DNA from: Casuarina equisetifolia
Lineage: Eukaryota; Streptophyta; Magnoliopsida; Fagales; Casuarinaceae
DNA: 64,000 nt
Direction of reading: 5' to 3'
Assembly: GCA_028551475.1 (NCBI GenBank)
Contig: CM052354.1
Span: 8,128,001 to 8,192,000, forward strand
Below, one piece after another: positions 43,571-57,465 of this stretch (position 1 is the stretch's first letter; the number at the start of each line of letters is the position of its first letter). Below the pieces are notes generated by a model. The model had not been told where the DNA came from. It did not search any database and saw only the letters and a list, made by a program, of their open reading frames with translations. The position numbers were made by a program, and so were the translations under genes.

Positions 43571-46500
43571 CTATTTGTGTCTCCGCTTGGAAACTTTAGA
43601 TCCGGATGGCTCAGAACTCATATTGGCAGAAGAGGTTTCTGACACTTGAATCGCTTCCTTCAAGCTCTCGACTACCTGACTCATCGCAGGCCGCTCCTTA
43701 GCATTCTTGTTTAGGCAGCGATCCGCCAGTTTAGCAATTTTTCGAGCAGCAGCAATAGAATACAGGTTTCTGAGTCTTGGGTCTATTATCATGCTGAACC
43801 TACTGGTATCAACTGGGAACTGTTTCACCCACTCAAGAAGCTTCTGCTCCCCCACGGGGCGGTTTCTGTCCAGTACTCGCCTGCCTGTGAGGATCTCATA
43901 CAGCACAACACCGAAACTCCATATGTCACTGTTGATTGTAAGGTGGCCTGTTTCAACATATTCTGGGGCAGCATATCCATAAGTCCCAACCACCTGATAA
44001 CACAAATTGAAGACAAGTCACAAATTTGTGGACCAAGTAACCAAGCTAAAAACACACAAAAAATGCTTGTGTTATACATGTCAATTTAGCTTATTAGCTG
44101 CTTATACAGCCTAAGAATGCCAGTCAAGTGTATCATCTATGATGTACTTACCGCCGTAGATACATGAGTACGGTCACCTTGTGGACCTTCTCGAGCAAGC
44201 CCAAAGTCTGAGAGCTTTGCCTTCAAGTTCTCATCCAAGAGCACATTTGAGGACTTGAAATCGCGATAGATAACCTTTTCAATCAGAGCAAACAGGAATG
44301 GTTAGCATAATTTCAGAATATCATCTGCAAATCAAAATAGTTGTTGGGAGAAGACTAGTAGGATAATCATCTGCCGCTTTTCCTTTTCTTTTATTGATTC
44401 GGAAGGGTCTAGTAAAATTCTAAGGTTATTGTAGAGGTCAGGAGAGCTTCAAGCAAGTTTCAAATTACCACCATAACAGCAAGGTAGCAAGCATCTTCAA
44501 CTGCACTTGCTTTTCAGGGTGGGATAGTGAGGAATTTTCTTTACCCTAAATTTTCTATCACCACCAAATCTGCATATGCATCCCTAATCTTTTATGTTCC
44601 CAATTTTCGAAGTCCGCCGTAAGGACAATAAGGTGGGAACACCAGAAAACATGAAACACAACCAAAACTGACTGACAACAGATTCACACTAAATTGATAT
44701 GAATCTTCTACTCTGTCAGCTTCTATATGAAAAAGCCTGAATATGTGAAGTTGATAAAATGATATTACCATTCATAATGGCAATTTGAGTTCAATGCAAA
44801 TGGAAGATTTCACTGAATCCTCACAGAATTTCAAAAATGACGTCCTTGACACTTAAATAAGTCAATTAAACAGTGAAACAGTGCAGTAACAATTTCAGCA
44901 TCTTTTGTTGCAAACACTTCGTCCAAGAGGATAAAGCTGTGCGTATTCTATAGATATTGGACCAAATTACCTCACATCCATGACATAATAAAAATGCGTC
45001 CCAACAAAATGATTGCCTCTCATCAATGAAGACTAAGCCTGGTGAAACCCAAGCCATCCTGCAACTAAATAATTCCTATCTCTGTAGTTAGACCTGTCTA
45101 AATAAATTTGGAGAAGATAACCCTCCAGAGTGTCGTTGGGTGATAAGTGAGTTCACTCTTCTTCCCAACAGGAAAAAGAAGACTAAAATAGAAAGATACA
45201 ACTATAAGCTTTACAGATGTGGTTAATAGTCAATTCCCTTTCCAATGGAGCTTGGCGTACATGGCTAGACTACAGTTTGACTATCTAATCTAAGTGAGAA
45301 GAAGAATCATGTTTCAATTGGTGCGGTTAAAAGGAATGGTCTAATTTGAACCAACCACATTTTACAGCTGCGTCCAGATAAAAACCCAGAGGTACCAACT
45401 AAATGACTGGGATGCCTTTTTTTTTTCTTTTCTTTTTTTCCCCATATAATAACTGAAACGTACTTCTAATAGAAGCTAGTAAGAAAAAAAGGTACAGACT
45501 AAAGGAAATTGACATGGCCAAACAAGTAAGCTGGAGTTTCTTATGCACAGATAACCGGTAGTGTGATAAATTATCGTCAACTGAATAAAAGTAAACCGTA
45601 CCTGCACTTCCAGCCCCCCATGTAGATAAGCAAGTCCTTCAGCCGCACCAAGGAGAACCTCTAATCTTGTTTTCCAGGGAAAAGTGGGCAGTTGCCTGTT
45701 GAACAGATGATACTCTAGGCTACTGTTAGGCATGTACTCGTATACCAACAATCGTTGGATCCCTCTTTCTCCATCGGTAGAACAGTATCCTAGAAGTTTT
45801 ACTAGGTTTGGGTGATTCACAACACCAAGAAACTGAACCTCTGCGAGCCATTCTTTGTGACCCTGTAGAAGAAAAGAAATTAACTATAAAAATAAAAAAT
45901 AAAAAAATAAACAGGATTACTCGAACAACAATGCAAGTAAAAGGAAATTCAGCGAACAAGCAGAAGAACACATTCTGATGAAACAACCAACAATAAGATG
46001 GGTCGAAATCGTGAAATCTTCTGGAGTCCTAACTCAAGGAACGAAGATGCCAATCATAAGTAAAAGATGCTGGCATTCTATTGGAATTGAGGAGATCTGA
46101 GAGTATAGTATATGCTCTGTTTTTCTATACAGTAAAACTGGATCACGTGCATCACCAAATTTATGGAAGACAAATCATATATTGGGTTTATAAAAATGCG
46201 TGCAGCAAACAATATTTATACAGCTATTCCGTAGAACTAAATATGCTTTATGAATTTTGAAAGCCAAAACGAAATGCAGTTGCAATTACAAGGGAAGTGA
46301 AGCTAGTACCTGCAGGCCGTTCGTGTTTAGCTTTTTTATGGCAACCTCGGTTGGATCACCTTGACCATTTGGAGGCGTAATTTTGCCTTTGTACACACTC
46401 CCAAAACCACCTTCTCCAATCTTTAGCGACCTGTGGAAACCATTTGTTGCTTCCATCAGCTCTTCGTAAGTAAAAACTCTCAAGTTTTGCTCCTTTTCCT

Positions 46501-46663
46501 TGTACAACTCCGGTATGGTCCTGGGCGATGGTAAGGAACTCGATGACTTGCTTCCGCGCTTTATGGCTGAACCATTTAATTTACTCTGGTTTTGCAGCTC
46601 TGGGGCGGAGCTTGATCCTCTCTCCTTCTTGGATTTATCCTTAAAGAGGAAGAAACACTTCAT
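43571..46663 (-). CDS. PBL19-like: RLCK-VII receptor-like cytoplasmic kinase, PBL19/PBL20 type
   Basis: This is a serine/threonine kinase of the subfamily that relays immune receptor signals at the plasma membrane. Four exons: 46663-46310, 45862-45602, 44274-44152 and 43993-43571. All junctions are phase 0 with GT/AG borders, giving 386 residues. Motifs: glycine loop GEGGFGSV (83-90), VAIKK with Lys110, catalytic YRDFKSSN with Asp210, SDFG with Asp228, activation segment [17 protein letters not shown] (APE ends at 257) and [20 protein letters not shown] typical of the subgroup. The HRD His is Tyr, as usual in RLCK-VII. The N-terminus, [13 protein letters not shown], has no Gly2 for myristoylation but has Cys3 and basic residues, as in the PBL19/PCRK group. 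The Ser-rich tail ends SKVSKRRHK. All key residues are intact, so it is likely functional. PCRK1/2 are the alternative assignment. Confidence 0.93.
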
Positions 46664-47640
46664 CTTCTCAAGTCTCCTCCGAAATTCAAATTGTTTCAGC
46701 AGAAGTACCGGTTCTCAATCAAATTCTCCTCTCAGCTCGGCTTAAAACGAACGGTGTCAGCATTAAAATTTCCAACAAAGAGGCCTATCTCATAGAGAGG
46801 GACAGACTGAGAGAGAAAAAGGCAATAAACAAAGCCGAAGTGGATAGGGAAACAGAGAAGCTAAATCAAAACCCGGAAGATAACAAGCGAAACTAGCAGA
46901 AAGCAGTAAAACTAGACCCTTGGAAAGCAGAACATATAGAAAGAGGAAAGAGATGAAAACCCAGATGAAAAATGGAGGAAAGCAGACTAATTATAAAAAG
47001 AAGGAAACAAAAGAAGAAGAAAGTTCTATTGATAGTTTGAACCCACGGTGTGAACAGAAACAAAATAAGATAAGAGTGAGAGATGTGAAATAGACACACG
47101 GGAATTACCCTTTACTGGAGTGGAAACAGAAGCCGTGATGTTAAAGAAATGGAAAATTACAACGCAAAGATAAAACAAGCAAGCAGTAGCAGTAGCAGTA
47201 GCAGAAAAAGATGAAGACACCCACGTACACCATACACTACAGGTTTCGTGTATAAAACGAAACAAGACCTCGAACAAAAGGGACAGATGTGAACCTGATT
47301 TTCAACAAACGCAAAGACCAAGACAATCTTCCAACCTTTCCAGTCACCATGTTCTGCGTTCCCATTTAGTCCAAACGCGGCGCGTTTGGTGGCCGAGGTT
47401 CTCCAGGTTGGACCGTTCCTGTACTCGTTATCCTTAAATTCAAGGCAACAAATGAGTCTCCAACAGATCAACGTCGTACAAGACTAGGTTTATAAAGGAA
47501 AAAAGAAAGAAACTTCCCTTCGTTAAAACCGTGTTCTTTACCTCGAAATTTCTCTGGGACGACGAAGTTAGCAAATTCCTTGTCAAACAGGCGACAAATG
47601 CATGGAGGAAATGCTTTCTGATCATACAAACCACCCCAGT
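46664..47640 (-). promoter_or_regulatory. Probable 5' leader and promoter of the kinase gene
   Basis: Sequence just upstream of the kinase start is purine-rich on the plus strand and pyrimidine-rich in the sense direction, as in plant 5' UTRs. Open stretches (47634-47440 and 47471-47157, minus) with donor-like GAG|GTAAAG at about 47540 and acceptor-like TTTAAG could be an upstream non-coding exon pair or a small separate gene. The peptide (CLTRNLLTSSSQRNFE, DNEYRNGPTWRTSATKRA) is not recognised. Confidence 0.3.
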
Positions 47641-50396
47641 TACCGTGTTAACTTGACTTTGAATAGCATTCTATGAAAGGTCCAGGTCCAATTCTCTTCA
47701 AAAAATTCTTACCAATTAATCATGAGTACCTTTCTTTGCAGGGAGAAGGACTAGTTCGTTTATGGAATTAGATTGAAATGCATAGAGTAAGGATTTTCTA
47801 AAGATTCATATCCACCTTTTTTCAAAAAAAAAAAAAAAAATCATTTTCATAAAACACATTAAGTATTTTTTTTCTTTAATGTGTGACTTTGTTATTCAAT
47901 AAATTTCATTTCACCTGATTGGTTCTCCTGATTAGATTAACAATATTCATTCCGTCCAAACCTTTGCACAGAAGTTGGGTTAACGTGTTGGTTTTTGCAT
48001 GTGGTATTCCTGATTAGAATACTTCAAACCCTGAAAAGAAAAAGTTCAAAATCTTTGAAAAAATGATATTCTATTGGGCGTGGTGAAGACAGAGACAGAG
48101 CTGACATTTTTATATCAGGTCAAGAATCTTTTGAGATGGAAATAACAAAGCAACATCGGATCCAACTCGTTATTTATTATTTTAGATCAACAGCTACATA
48201 AACGAGAAGAATAAACAATGAGTAAATAATTCATTCGAGATTGTGGAGTTGGGAGAAAGCAGAAACAGGATGATTCTGCACACTTTGACTCTGCAAGATG
48301 ATCTTTAAATTGGGTCCCCTGTTTTAGTATTCTCTGCGCACAGAAACTTGTGGGAAAGATTTAGTTGTTTTGCTTAACGCCCATTTGGGTGAGATCATTT
48401 GGGTCATCGTTTCAGACTACTATTTGTTCAAAGGTTCAACCTTTCTGCACAATGTGGGGGCTTGAAATTGAAAGCAGTGATTAGTTTAATCCCGGTGGGT
48501 GGGTGGGTGGAAAGCTGATTTCTCATTGACCAAATTGAACAAATATAGGACGAATATTATATTGTGCAGAGTCTGAAGTCAAGTTTCGGACTTGGCATGT
48601 GAGCTGTATAAACCTCTAGCCTGTTCATCCGACCTTCTGGGTCCAGAGGGAAAGGACGCCATGGATTGAACTTCTTTTCCTCTACTTCTCATTGTCCATT
48701 TGTCGGGTAAAAGATTCTTCACGGACCAACCCAACCAACAAATCTATGCAATTTGACAAAAAACTTGAAATAAACGCGTTGTTTTTATGAATGTACCATC
48801 AATGTAGTCACTTTTCTTGTTGTGATTCTTGGGAAAGATTAAGATTTCATTACAACCACATGAAAGTAGTCAAATCTTGCCTCAATTAATAATGGCAGAA
48901 ATATTATTTTTATTTTTATACATTCCTAAATGGTATCCACTCTCAACTGACTGAGTAAGGTATTGTTAAAAGTAAAAATATTGTTAGTCTATCCTTTCAG
49001 GCTAAAAAAAAAAAAAATGAATCTTAACATTTGAATTAGGACTTTTATAAGAACCTGACCTTTAAAATTATTGATCTTTTGTTAAAAGTAAAAGCACTAT
49101 CCATGCATGACAATTTTTTATTCACATCTTACTAGATTGACTTATCTAATTGAACTTTTCTTACCGAAAACAGAAGTTAAGACATTTTAAGCACCGTATT
49201 TAGTGGGTCTTGCACAACATTTATGATAATAAAAAAAAAAAAAAAAACCCTCGAAGACATGCTTGATCTAATTAGACTTTTCTTTACCAAATAGTAAGAT
49301 TTGATCTCTATGATGCAGAAGACGGATCTTTTTGACCTATGTTTCATTTCTAGTCTTCTCCTTTTCGGTGCCTTTGCATGGAGACCCATTTCAATTCCAT
49401 GAAAAGAAGTAAAATCAGCCTCTACTTTATCCTACTAGACTTAGTGATTTCATGTGAAACATTGAATGGACTTCAAATTAAAGTTTGTCACGCGGTGTGG
49501 TGAAAGACCGAGATTAAAGTTGTGTCAGAATGGACAACGTTGTTGGTTCCCACCAAACCCAACAATCGGTTTCCAAACCATTGACTGTCGGTGTAAAACA
49601 CAGTGAAAAATAATAATAAGTTGCTTTTCCCACCGCTAACCTTGGAAAACCATGTTATCCATTTTGTAGGTCTTAGAAAAAGAACAGTGATGTGTCCCAA
49701 ACAGTTTGTAATCACAAATCAAAGCTTGACCTATTCAAGCCTGGAAAGAAGCCTTTCCTACAATTTGCCCATGTAATTCCTGGACTTTCTGGGTTGATTT
49801 TGACGTCTCCCATACAAGAAACCAAGTTGGATTGACTCCCACTACCCTACACAGGACCTCGAAAAAGTGTAAGCCAGCTGGGTCGAACATGGCATTTGGA
49901 TTTATTGACGTAAGGATGACACTTTTTTTTGGGTCATTGAACACGTAACAACTAGGTTCCCAATCGGTCATGATATCATTTCAGAGAACTTGTACTTTCC
50001 ACAATTAAATAATGCACAAACTGACGATTTGATCAGATTCACCAGCTGCCTTTGACAATTTGGATGTCGGCTCTACAATATTATATTGCTTCATCCAAAC
50101 TGAGTCGGCCACTTCTGGAGAAAGTTGGGGGTTTCTTTCTTTCAACATAGAATTTCTATGTTTACTTAGGGCATGAATTTCCGGTGGAATCACCAACTTA
50201 AAGAGAACGATACGATAGAACAGATTCGTGCAATCATGATACTTAAATTTTATTTTAGTTTCATGTTTGACATTCCAAACATGTGTGAGTGTATTAAAAG
50301 AAAAGACTTGGTCATCATTACTGTACAAAATTTTATAAATTAAACTCTTTACCAAGCTTATTTTGAATATTTCAGAAGTGATCAACTTAATCTTAA
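47641..50396. other. Intergenic, no gene recognised
   Basis: It contains short homopolymers (poly(A) near 47826-47840), a GGTGGGTGGGTGGGTGG stretch near 48494-48511, and two minus-strand open stretches (49971-49735 and 50448-50005) whose composition looks somewhat protein-like (for example MFDPAGLHFFEVLCRVVGVN). They match no family I know and have no linked exons. Confidence 0.35.
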
Positions 50397-50795
50397 AAAT
50401 TATAAGCCTCAATAAGATTATGCCTATATATGAGAAACTCTTTATCATGTTTAATTTAAATATTTTAAGAAGTAATTGCAGCTTGTTTTGAAAAATTATA
50501 AGTCTCGATAAGATTATACCTATATACTTTCAAGCTCCAAACTTTAGATTTATGGTTTACCAAGTTTGTGGATGTATTTTTGCTTTCTAAGCTTAAAACT
50601 TTAAAGTTTAGGGTTTACCAAGTTTGTAATCTTAAGAATCATAAGCCTCAATAAGGTTATCCTATATATTTTCAAGCTCCAAACTTTAGATTTAGGGTTT
50701 ACCAAGTTTGTGTAAGTATTTTTGCTTTCTAAGCTCAAAACTTTAGAGTTTATGGTTTACCGAGTTTGAGAATGTATTTTTGCTTTCTATTTAAA
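50397..50795. repeat. Diverged tandem repeat, about 142-bp unit
   Basis: Two full units share AGCCTCAATAAGRTTAT, TTTCAAGCTCCAAACTTTAG, GTATTTTTGCTTTCTAAGCT and RGTTTAYGGTTTACCRAGTT, starting near 50501 and 50644, with a partial earlier unit near 50404. Within a unit the TTTAGGGTTTACCAAGTTTG piece occurs twice, so the array is nested. Confidence 0.75.
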
Positions 50796-51477
50796 CTTGA
50801 ACGTTCAAGTAGAGAAGTTAGTATGTGAGCCACTTAATAAATACTTGTTGCCTTTTGTATTTCTATAAGATATGATTATTATGTCTAATTTTATTTTATT
50901 AAATAAAATAAGTCAAGTACCTTTCATTAAAAAATATATAGAGAGAGAAAAAGACAATTGACAAGGCTGCCAATTAAAGGATTTGGTCTTGCAGAGAGAT
51001 TTTCTTACCGTGAAATGATTTAGGGATTATCCAGAATTGCTTGTCTTGATAACGAGGAATAGTGTGCCCCATTATGAGTTTGGCTGCTTCTTGACGAACA
51101 GTTGGGCAAGTTCAAGGAATCCAGGACGTATAAACAGAAACAAACAATGAACAGCTGAGGAAAAATCTTACGCCTGTAGCAATCAATAGATGGTATGAAT
51201 ATATTTTTTGGTTTCCCTCGAAACAATCAACATATTTGCAGTCGGGGAGGAGGAAGGGCCGTGCAGACCACTTCAAATTGAAGCTAACGAGCCACAACAG
51301 TAGTTTAAGACTAGCACTCCGAAAAATTACTTAGAAAAAAATCAACAACTCAACCAGACCGGACCAGCTCTGTCTATTTTGGGTGCACCCAACAGCTTGA
51401 CAGGCTAGGCCGATGTTCCATCGAACCAGATGGGCAAGATCATTCTCAATTTCATAAGGGAATCTCTGCCTTGCTTT
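50796..51477. other. 3' flank of the NPSN11-like gene
   Basis: No gene recognised. The right part is likely the 3' UTR and polyadenylation region of the SNARE gene. Confidence 0.35.
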
Positions 51478-54400
51478 TTAACTATCGTTCCACAGCAATT
51501 TCCGATTCATTGCTGGTGGGGCTAATCCTGGGATATCCCGGATGTTCTTGTTGTGTGGGTTCACAATCTGAAGTATAGAAGTACAAAAGAAAGATTCATT
51601 AAAAAGAACAACATTGGACCTAATCAATAGACTGCAGAAGTTAATGGCTTTGTCTTTTAATCATTCATCCTAAATATATTAGAACAGATTGATACAAATC
51701 AAATAGAAGCAGTTCACAGTTCTTTCTCAAACTTGTATGCAACAATGCCTGTTATTAATGAAGCCAAATTTATAATCAAAGGAACATCAAGGATTGATTC
51801 CAATTGTTAATTAATTGTTTAAGAAAAGGCTAAATCAATTAAATAAGAAAATTAAATTTTTTTATAGTAATAACAGGAAATAAGAATTAAGGTTAACAAA
51901 TATATTACCTTAACAATAATAATGGCTACAACTCCCATGACAATAATGAAGAGTAATGCCATGATACACCTATCAGTTGCAACCTAACAAAAATACTTGA
52001 GGTAAGTAATGCAAGTAACAACTAATACCAAAATATGATAAAAATAGGAAGAAGATACTTTTAGAGATTGACCTGCCTACCAAGTTCCTTCACAAGTTGA
52101 GTAGCTTTCTTGATTGAGAAATGAATAGAGTCCAGCTCATTAACAATCCTACTCATTTGTTCAGTCTAAGCATAAAAGCAATACGCATCTTTAGTTCAGC
52201 ACTTAAATTTATTGAAAGATAACAACAAAACAAGGCAAGAAATTGTAGTGTGTGTGTGTGTGTGTGTGTGTGAGCAAGAAAGGAGGGAAAGAGGAAGAGT
52301 CGAATTCAGTATGATAATAAAGTGCCATTACATCCGGTCTCCAAAATTGACAACTAACGCACCTGAGCCTTTAACGCTGCTGAAGTCTCTGTCCCAACAT
52401 TGATAGTCTCATGAACAACCTATCATAAACAGTGAGATGGAGTTACCTTTCTTTTGCAATAATTTCAAACTTCAAACATCATTAACACAAATTTTATGGT
52501 TTCCCCTTTATCTTTTTTTTCTTTATTCCCTCTTTTTTTGTGGGTGGGGTTGCGGAGGATGATTGAATTTGAAGCCAATGTGCAAGTTAAGATTTCGTAA
52601 TTTGCACAGGTCTTGACAGGGAGGTAAGCAGCATGAGTATGCTCTAGAACAAACATCAGTAACTTGTGGGAGGAAATGACGATCATGCTTCAAGAAAGCA
52701 TATGAAACTTATCCAAGTCCACGCAACAAAATTGAGAAACTTATAGCACAACCAAATGATCTAGAGATAAAACCCAACCTGTTTTGACCTCTCAATAGCT
52801 TGATCAGTCTCGTCCATCATACGGCTTCCGCTATCCATTAGCTGTTGATTTGTCATGGCTGGAAAACACAGCCTGTGTCTCAGCATCAATTATACTTCAT
52901 ATTGGAGAAAACATTTAAGACATCAAAGGTAACATTGAAGTACATACACAGGTAGAAATATGTCAAACGCAGTCAGATACTGAACCAACTTAGAGATAGA
53001 CATTTTTTACTCCTTAGTTAAATAAGTCCAATTATGCTACCTATGCACCACAATGCAAAATTTATGAACCATCACAAACTGGTGGGTCACAGATAGTATT
53101 AGTATGAGACAGGTTTCACCATGCGAGTGACGTTCTCCAGTTATCATTACCATATTTAGTTTTCATATGCTATAGATAATTTAGGCACTCACCGATATGT
53201 AGAACTACTTCTCAGAAACAATATATCTTAAAACGTAGGATTACATATATCCTATCTGAGTAGAATAAAGCCAAAAATTGGTGGAAAAAAAATTTTAAGT
53301 TTACTTGTGCTATAGGTAGCATCCATCCAAGATACCATAGTGCTTCAAGTCCAACTTATTTAAATTGAACTGAAACGCTAAAGTAGCAGACCAAACCAGC
53401 CTTACTTGTCTGGTAAATAGATATGGCATCTTTTCATTTGATAAGAAAATATTGTTACTATTTCTGGATAACAAATTCCACCAGAAATCCACAACCAGGC
53501 AGAGATCTCCTTGGCAGGTGTCTTACTCGTGAAAAGGGCATATACTTACATGATGCTACCACAACATTTTCGTCTGGATATCCTTCATTGCCACCATCAA
53601 AAAGATCAATTCGCTTGTTTTCAAGGTTGGCTGCAGATCTGCAATGACAACAAAATGCAAATAAGTCCTAAGAAAAGAATTGAAAGTATATAATTAATCA
53701 TTAACTGATGCAAAAAGTCTAGAAACAAGACCAATGATATTGCTGTGCACATATGAACGTCAGTCCAGACTATACATGCGAGCCAATAAGTTCAGATACA
53801 TATGCCATACATAACCTGATCACTTTAATGTTATTACCAATTTTCAAGGTAAGAAGCAACACTGATCAGAAGACAATCACTATCTTGAGTCATCCAACAA
53901 GTACGCAAGCCAGCTCAACTAGGCCAATACTTACTTCCAACCAATGGGGAACAACAAAGGACCCTTCATCATCTTGTTAAGCTCAGCTACATGAATTTAT
54001 TTTCTCCATTAAACCTATCTGAAATCGTGTTCTCTATCACCTCTGTGGTTATCATTTCCCTCGCCACCACTTCTACTGGTGTTAATTTTTGGCTCCCACT
54101 TTTATCCTTATCGTTCCTTTTAACTTGATCAACTCACTACTTCTTAATGGTGCACTTATTAAGTCCTTTTTGCTCAGGACCAAGCCATCTTAAGCAAACT
54201 TTTCTTATTCTTTTTATCACAGGTGCCACCCCCGTTTTAAGAAGAGAAATTAATGTTTTTAAAACAATGGCACCTCACATCACCCTGGAAAATTAGAATG
54301 ATGCTCTTCTCAACCACTGAGAATGTGGAGAGGCTGAGAGAATACATGTATTTTATTCTGATTATTTATACATCTTACAGTATACCATGCATTTGAGATG

Positions 54401-57400
54401 GCACTGATTCTGCAGAGCTTAATGCAAAAAGGTATCAACTTAGAATTTCTATCTTGGTAGGACATGTGTTTTTTATGCCCATGAAATTCATAATTTCTTA
54501 GTGGTTTTCCAAAAGTGTCTTTGTCAGTTAAAATACGTAACACAGAAATTTCCACTTGAAATTTTGAGTTGTTTTGTTCAAGCATGGAAATTTTATTAGA
54601 GTAAGGTTAATATGTAAAGTTAAAATTTTGATGCTTTAACTTGTGGAAAACACAGAAAAAGAAAAGGGTTTGTGACACTGAATTTGGGAGAGAGAGGAGA
54701 GAAACCGTAACATCAAGAAAAGAACATTCCAACAAACCCAATATCCATCAGAAGCATTATAGATATGTGGAATTAATTTCGCTACTTTGGGAACTGAAAA
54801 ATGGCATAATTCGACGGATGTTAACTTACTGCTTTTTAAGAGCAACATATGAATTCAACTCCTTGATCTGCATAAAGTATGAACATCATTCAGTACACAG
54901 GCACACAACAAAAATTTTGGAAAAGATTTACAAAATCAAAGGGTAAAAAGAAATTAAAAAATAACCCACCATTGACTGTTTTTTCTCATTCAGCATCTTG
55001 TTAGTGCCTGGATCATTTGTACTCTCTGAATTCTTGATTTCTCTGTCAAACTCTTTAATAAGCCTGAAAGGGCAAACCAGATCCTTTTTAATGGGTAAGT
55101 ACAACCCACGTGTAACATGATTTCAACCCAATGACTCGTCCTAAGGAGAAGACGTCATTTGGTCCCAAGACCATTGCCAGAAGGAAAGATGAAAACACAA
55201 AGACACACACAAGTAGAGAGCAGAAACAACAACGGAAGCATCATATATAACATTTATTACCGATGGTCAGCTTTGTTCAATTGCAACTTTCAAGAATCAT
55301 GTAGTAAAGTAGGTCCTGGCTTTTGGCAACAACTAGAAATACAGTGTTACGAACAAACTACCTTGATCTCTAGATCTTAAACAGAGCATTAGTTCTTAAG
55401 TACATTGTTCTCTGATAAGTTGCAGGAGATTCACAGCATAGGAACTTAAAATCGACTTTTCAAATCTCAAAAATAGAAAACCTCTTAGACCCCATCATTT
55501 CTCCCGGTGCTCTGCTATTGCATGTTGAAATGTATTGGTGATACAGCTGAACGTTTTTCCAAATCATTGCTTGATTTCTGGAGAGTTATGCTCATTTGTT
55601 CTTGTGATATTGGATTCAGTAGCTAATGCCTCTCGAAGTTGTTGATATATACTCCAGTAGGAAAGAGATGCAGCATTATCTGGAGAAGGGTGATCCCCTT
55701 TGCCTTATGTGGACAATATGGAGAGAAAGGACTAAAGGGACATGTAATACCATTGAGTAATTTGTTCTTGAGCAAAAGTCCTTACTTTTTATGTCAAACC
55801 ATTGAGTGATTTATTCCTGAACTAAAGACCTTGTCTTTAATGTCATTGTATGGTGTGATCTAATGGTTTTGGTAGTTTTAATATCTTCCGTCACAGACTT
55901 TGTTGATTACTTGAATTATAGCTTGAAATTCTTTGAGATGGATTCTATATCGATTTACTCATTTTCTAACAGATTTTCTATTGCTTATCCAAAACGTTTA
56001 CAAGAAAGTTATCTGAGTTGTACATTTCAACCCCAATATAAATGAGTTATGGTCATTTGAAGTTCAAGCATTTTTACTTTTCACATGGATGGTCCAATTT
56101 TTAGCAACAGATACAAAGGTATCGTCACCCATATTTTAGTCAACCCAAAGGTTAAGATTGGTTGTACATCCAGAACCAATCACTACATTACCCTAAAGAC
56201 TGTCAACTACTAAAATCAATTTGTTCCTTCATATAGTGCTGAATCCATTGTTGATACCAACAGCCAACCTCTTGTGAAGCCAAATTGAAATCAAAATAAT
56301 CCAGTGGAAAAGATTTGCATTCTTCATGACTATGACACTGATTTTATTGATTTTAGATATTCTTAAATTAACTGTGACCCATGGGACAATCACCCTAGTT
56401 GTTCATATTGGATAATTATCACCATATCAGCAATACAAAAAAACTAATCTGAAACACCTTCTAGTGGAGTCCATCCTGTAAATTCAAGGTGGAGGATACC
56501 TGACTCCATGAATTCCAAACAGAGGAATGGATTCAATTTGGATCATTACAATGTAGCAAAAGTTGGTTCTCCGGCAATTACAGTTGCTCAACAGGGGACA
56601 AGAATGCCAAAAAGGAAATTAGACCTCTTAATCTGGTTTCTCTAGCCCCTGAAGAACTAAGAACTCCTGTTGAAACTAACTTTCCAGTATCGATGATTTA
56701 TTTAGCCTTCCAAACTAGAAAGACACGTTATCAGTTTGACACATGAGACAATTCAATGACCAGTTTCACTTCGGTAATAAATAAACTCGCAGTTTCAATT
56801 CTGCAAAAATGCTTCATTCTATTGTTGCTATCAGAAATCTTCAAAGGCAAAGAATCAAATGCCCTCAATAATCATCAGCATGAAGTCAATTACATTACTT
56901 TCTTTCCAACAAAAGCAATATGTTGACTAATGTGTAACACACTGAATACAATACTTATGCTAAACAAACTGAATATAGATTCAAAAAAGAGCTTTTAAAT
57001 GCCCCACATAATATTCTCCACAAATAAATATTATACAGAGAAGAAAGGAGTCCAAAGTCAAATACCTCTTACAGTCGCGCATCTTTTCCGTGAGCTCTTC
57101 CAACTGCCTGCTCTTCCGATTTGAGTCCTTAACCTTCTCCAACTTCTGAAACCCATTTCTGTGGCATCACATTTTACCCCACAATTACACATGACCACAC
57201 ACATTTTGTCCACCAACTCACAAAAGGATATAGAAGAGCAAGAATCAATCGAAACAAGCTAAGCCGATTAGCTCAGAGCTCTTATAACTCTAAGCACCCG
57301 AACGCAGAGGCATTGAATACGATTCTTTTGACTGAAATGCCAGATCATATAAGCAAATTAAACAAAAAAGATTATCAGAATCCCTTACGATAACGCTCGG

Positions 57401-57465
57401 AAAATATCCGCGATCTGTCCGTCGATCTCAGCTAGCTCCTCGCTGATCGCAGACAAAGTATCCAT
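51478..57465 (-). CDS. NPSN11: Novel plant SNARE (Qb-SNARE), NPSN11 type
   Basis: This is a plant-specific Qb-SNARE that acts with KNOLLE-type syntaxins in plasma membrane and cell-plate fusion. Ten exons join in phase: 57465-57389, 57158-57066, 55063-54970, 54867-54830, 53638-53550, 52858-52779, 52419-52363, 52165-52073, 51983-51909 and 51567-51478. They give 261 residues, close to the usual 265. The start is MDTLSAISEELAEIDGQIAD. N-terminal helices follow (GFQKLEKVKDSNRKSRQLEE, LIKEFDREI, SMIKELNSYVALKKQ). The SNARE motif runs from about residue 133 to 200 (NQQLMDSGSRMMDETDQAIE, TEQMSRIVNELDSIHFSIKK). A C-terminal anchor follows at about 213-234 (CIMALLFIIVMGVVAIIIVK) and a short tail, RDIPGLAPPAMNRKLLWNDS. 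The start and length fit NPSN11 better than NPSN13. No defect is seen. Confidence 0.95.
52248..52272. repeat. (GT)n microsatellite in an NPSN11 intron
   Basis: Twelve GT units inside the intron between exons 7 and 8 of the SNARE gene. Likely polymorphic. Confidence 0.95.

Noticed and set aside
49735-50448. Two minus-strand open stretches as a possible gene
   Set aside because: The composition looks partly protein-like, but there is no known motif, no convincing splice link and an AT-rich tail. The evidence is too weak to call.
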